A stretch of DNA of 64,000 bases from Rutidosis leptorrhynchoides (Eukaryota; Streptophyta; Magnoliopsida; Asterales; Asteraceae). Under the pieces are notes generated by a model. That model searched no databases. It was not told where the DNA came from and saw nothing but the letters and a program-made list of their open reading frames with translations. A program made the translations under genes and the position numbers. Of the stretch, positions 63,903 through 64,000 are shown piece by piece. The stretch covers positions 19,322,001 through 19,386,000 of the forward strand of contig NC_092340.1 of assembly GCF_046630445.1 (NCBI RefSeq), given 5' to 3'. Position 1 is the first letter of the stretch; each line of letters opens with the position of its first letter.

Positions 63903-64000
63903 TAGGGTTGCATACGTTCATGTCAAAAACAAAATGGATAACAATAATGAGCTAAAAATTTAGGCTTTGATTCAAGAACCAGACACGTGTTAATTGTTAA
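63903..64000. repeat. Direct repeat, copy 2 (partner at 53205-53300)
   Basis: The same sequence as copy 1, running off the window end. Copy 1 is the 3' flank of the F-box relic, so a second F-box-like gene could follow just outside the window (inference). Confidence 0.85.

Noticed and set aside
63605-63963. Frames of 102 and 67 codons at the right edge
   Set aside because: Opposite-strand overlapping frames with no recognisable features, next to the promoter of the dehydrogenase gene.

Overview
This is a plant nuclear genomic window, probably a eudicot. The evidence is an intron-containing gene, LTR retrotransposons of the Tekay chromovirus and Athila types, a LINE tail, and Stowaway-like and hAT-like small elements. 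The repeat style is reminiscent of Asteraceae, but that is an impression and is not proven by the sequence. Roughly 1-52,500 is a stack of nested retrotransposons. About 53,200-64,000 is gene-bearing DNA.

Layout. (1) 1-12473: a Tekay-like Ty3/gypsy chromovirus on the minus strand ('Tekay-1'). Its 3' LTR is cut by the window edge and its 5' LTR is 9222-12473. (2) 12474 to about 26,000: a minus-strand Athila-like element ('Athila-A') with decayed gag-pro-pol, an extra zinc-knuckle ORF, a spliced ATHILA/env-like ORF, an Asp-type primer binding site at 24485-24502 and a 5' LTR. Tekay-1 sits inside its 3' region. (3) 26161-26993 and 51388-52524: polypurine tract and 3' LTR of a plus-strand Athila-like element ('Athila-B'). 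(4) 26994-51387: an LTR element with 3.6-3.7 kb LTRs and no gag-pol ('LARD'), inserted in the Athila-B LTR with target duplication TTTAC. (5) 35146-48378: a second full-length Tekay-like element ('Tekay-2'), inserted in the LARD 3' LTR with duplication AAATC. (6) 52525-53195: the 3' end of a LINE with a poly(A) tail. (7) 53514-54640: an F-box-associated-domain pseudogene. (8) 55048-55912: an hAT-like element with 8-bp duplication AACGTAGC. (9) 56543-60072: a solo Tekay LTR with duplication TAAAA, carrying a 273-bp Stowaway-like MITE. (10) 61445-63440 minus: a seven-exon arogenate/prephenate dehydrogenase-like gene that assembles in frame to 261 residues without a plastid transit peptide.

The most unusual feature is the Tekay-like family. 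Both full copies carry, between the primer binding site and gag, an acidic ORF of about 200 residues and an F-box protein ORF of the At2g35280-like type. In Tekay-2 both ORFs are open although gag-pol carries three nonsense codons. The LARD, which has lost gag-pol, still carries an acidic/serine-rich reading frame in the same place. It also shares the primer site, a PPT-proximal motif, a pre-gag motif and the 3' third of its LTR with the Tekay family. It may therefore be mobilised by Tekay-type enzymes, which is inference.

Order of events inferred from nesting: LINE, then Athila-B, then Athila-A (inferred) and the LARD, then Tekay-1 (inside Athila-A) and Tekay-2 (inside the LARD).
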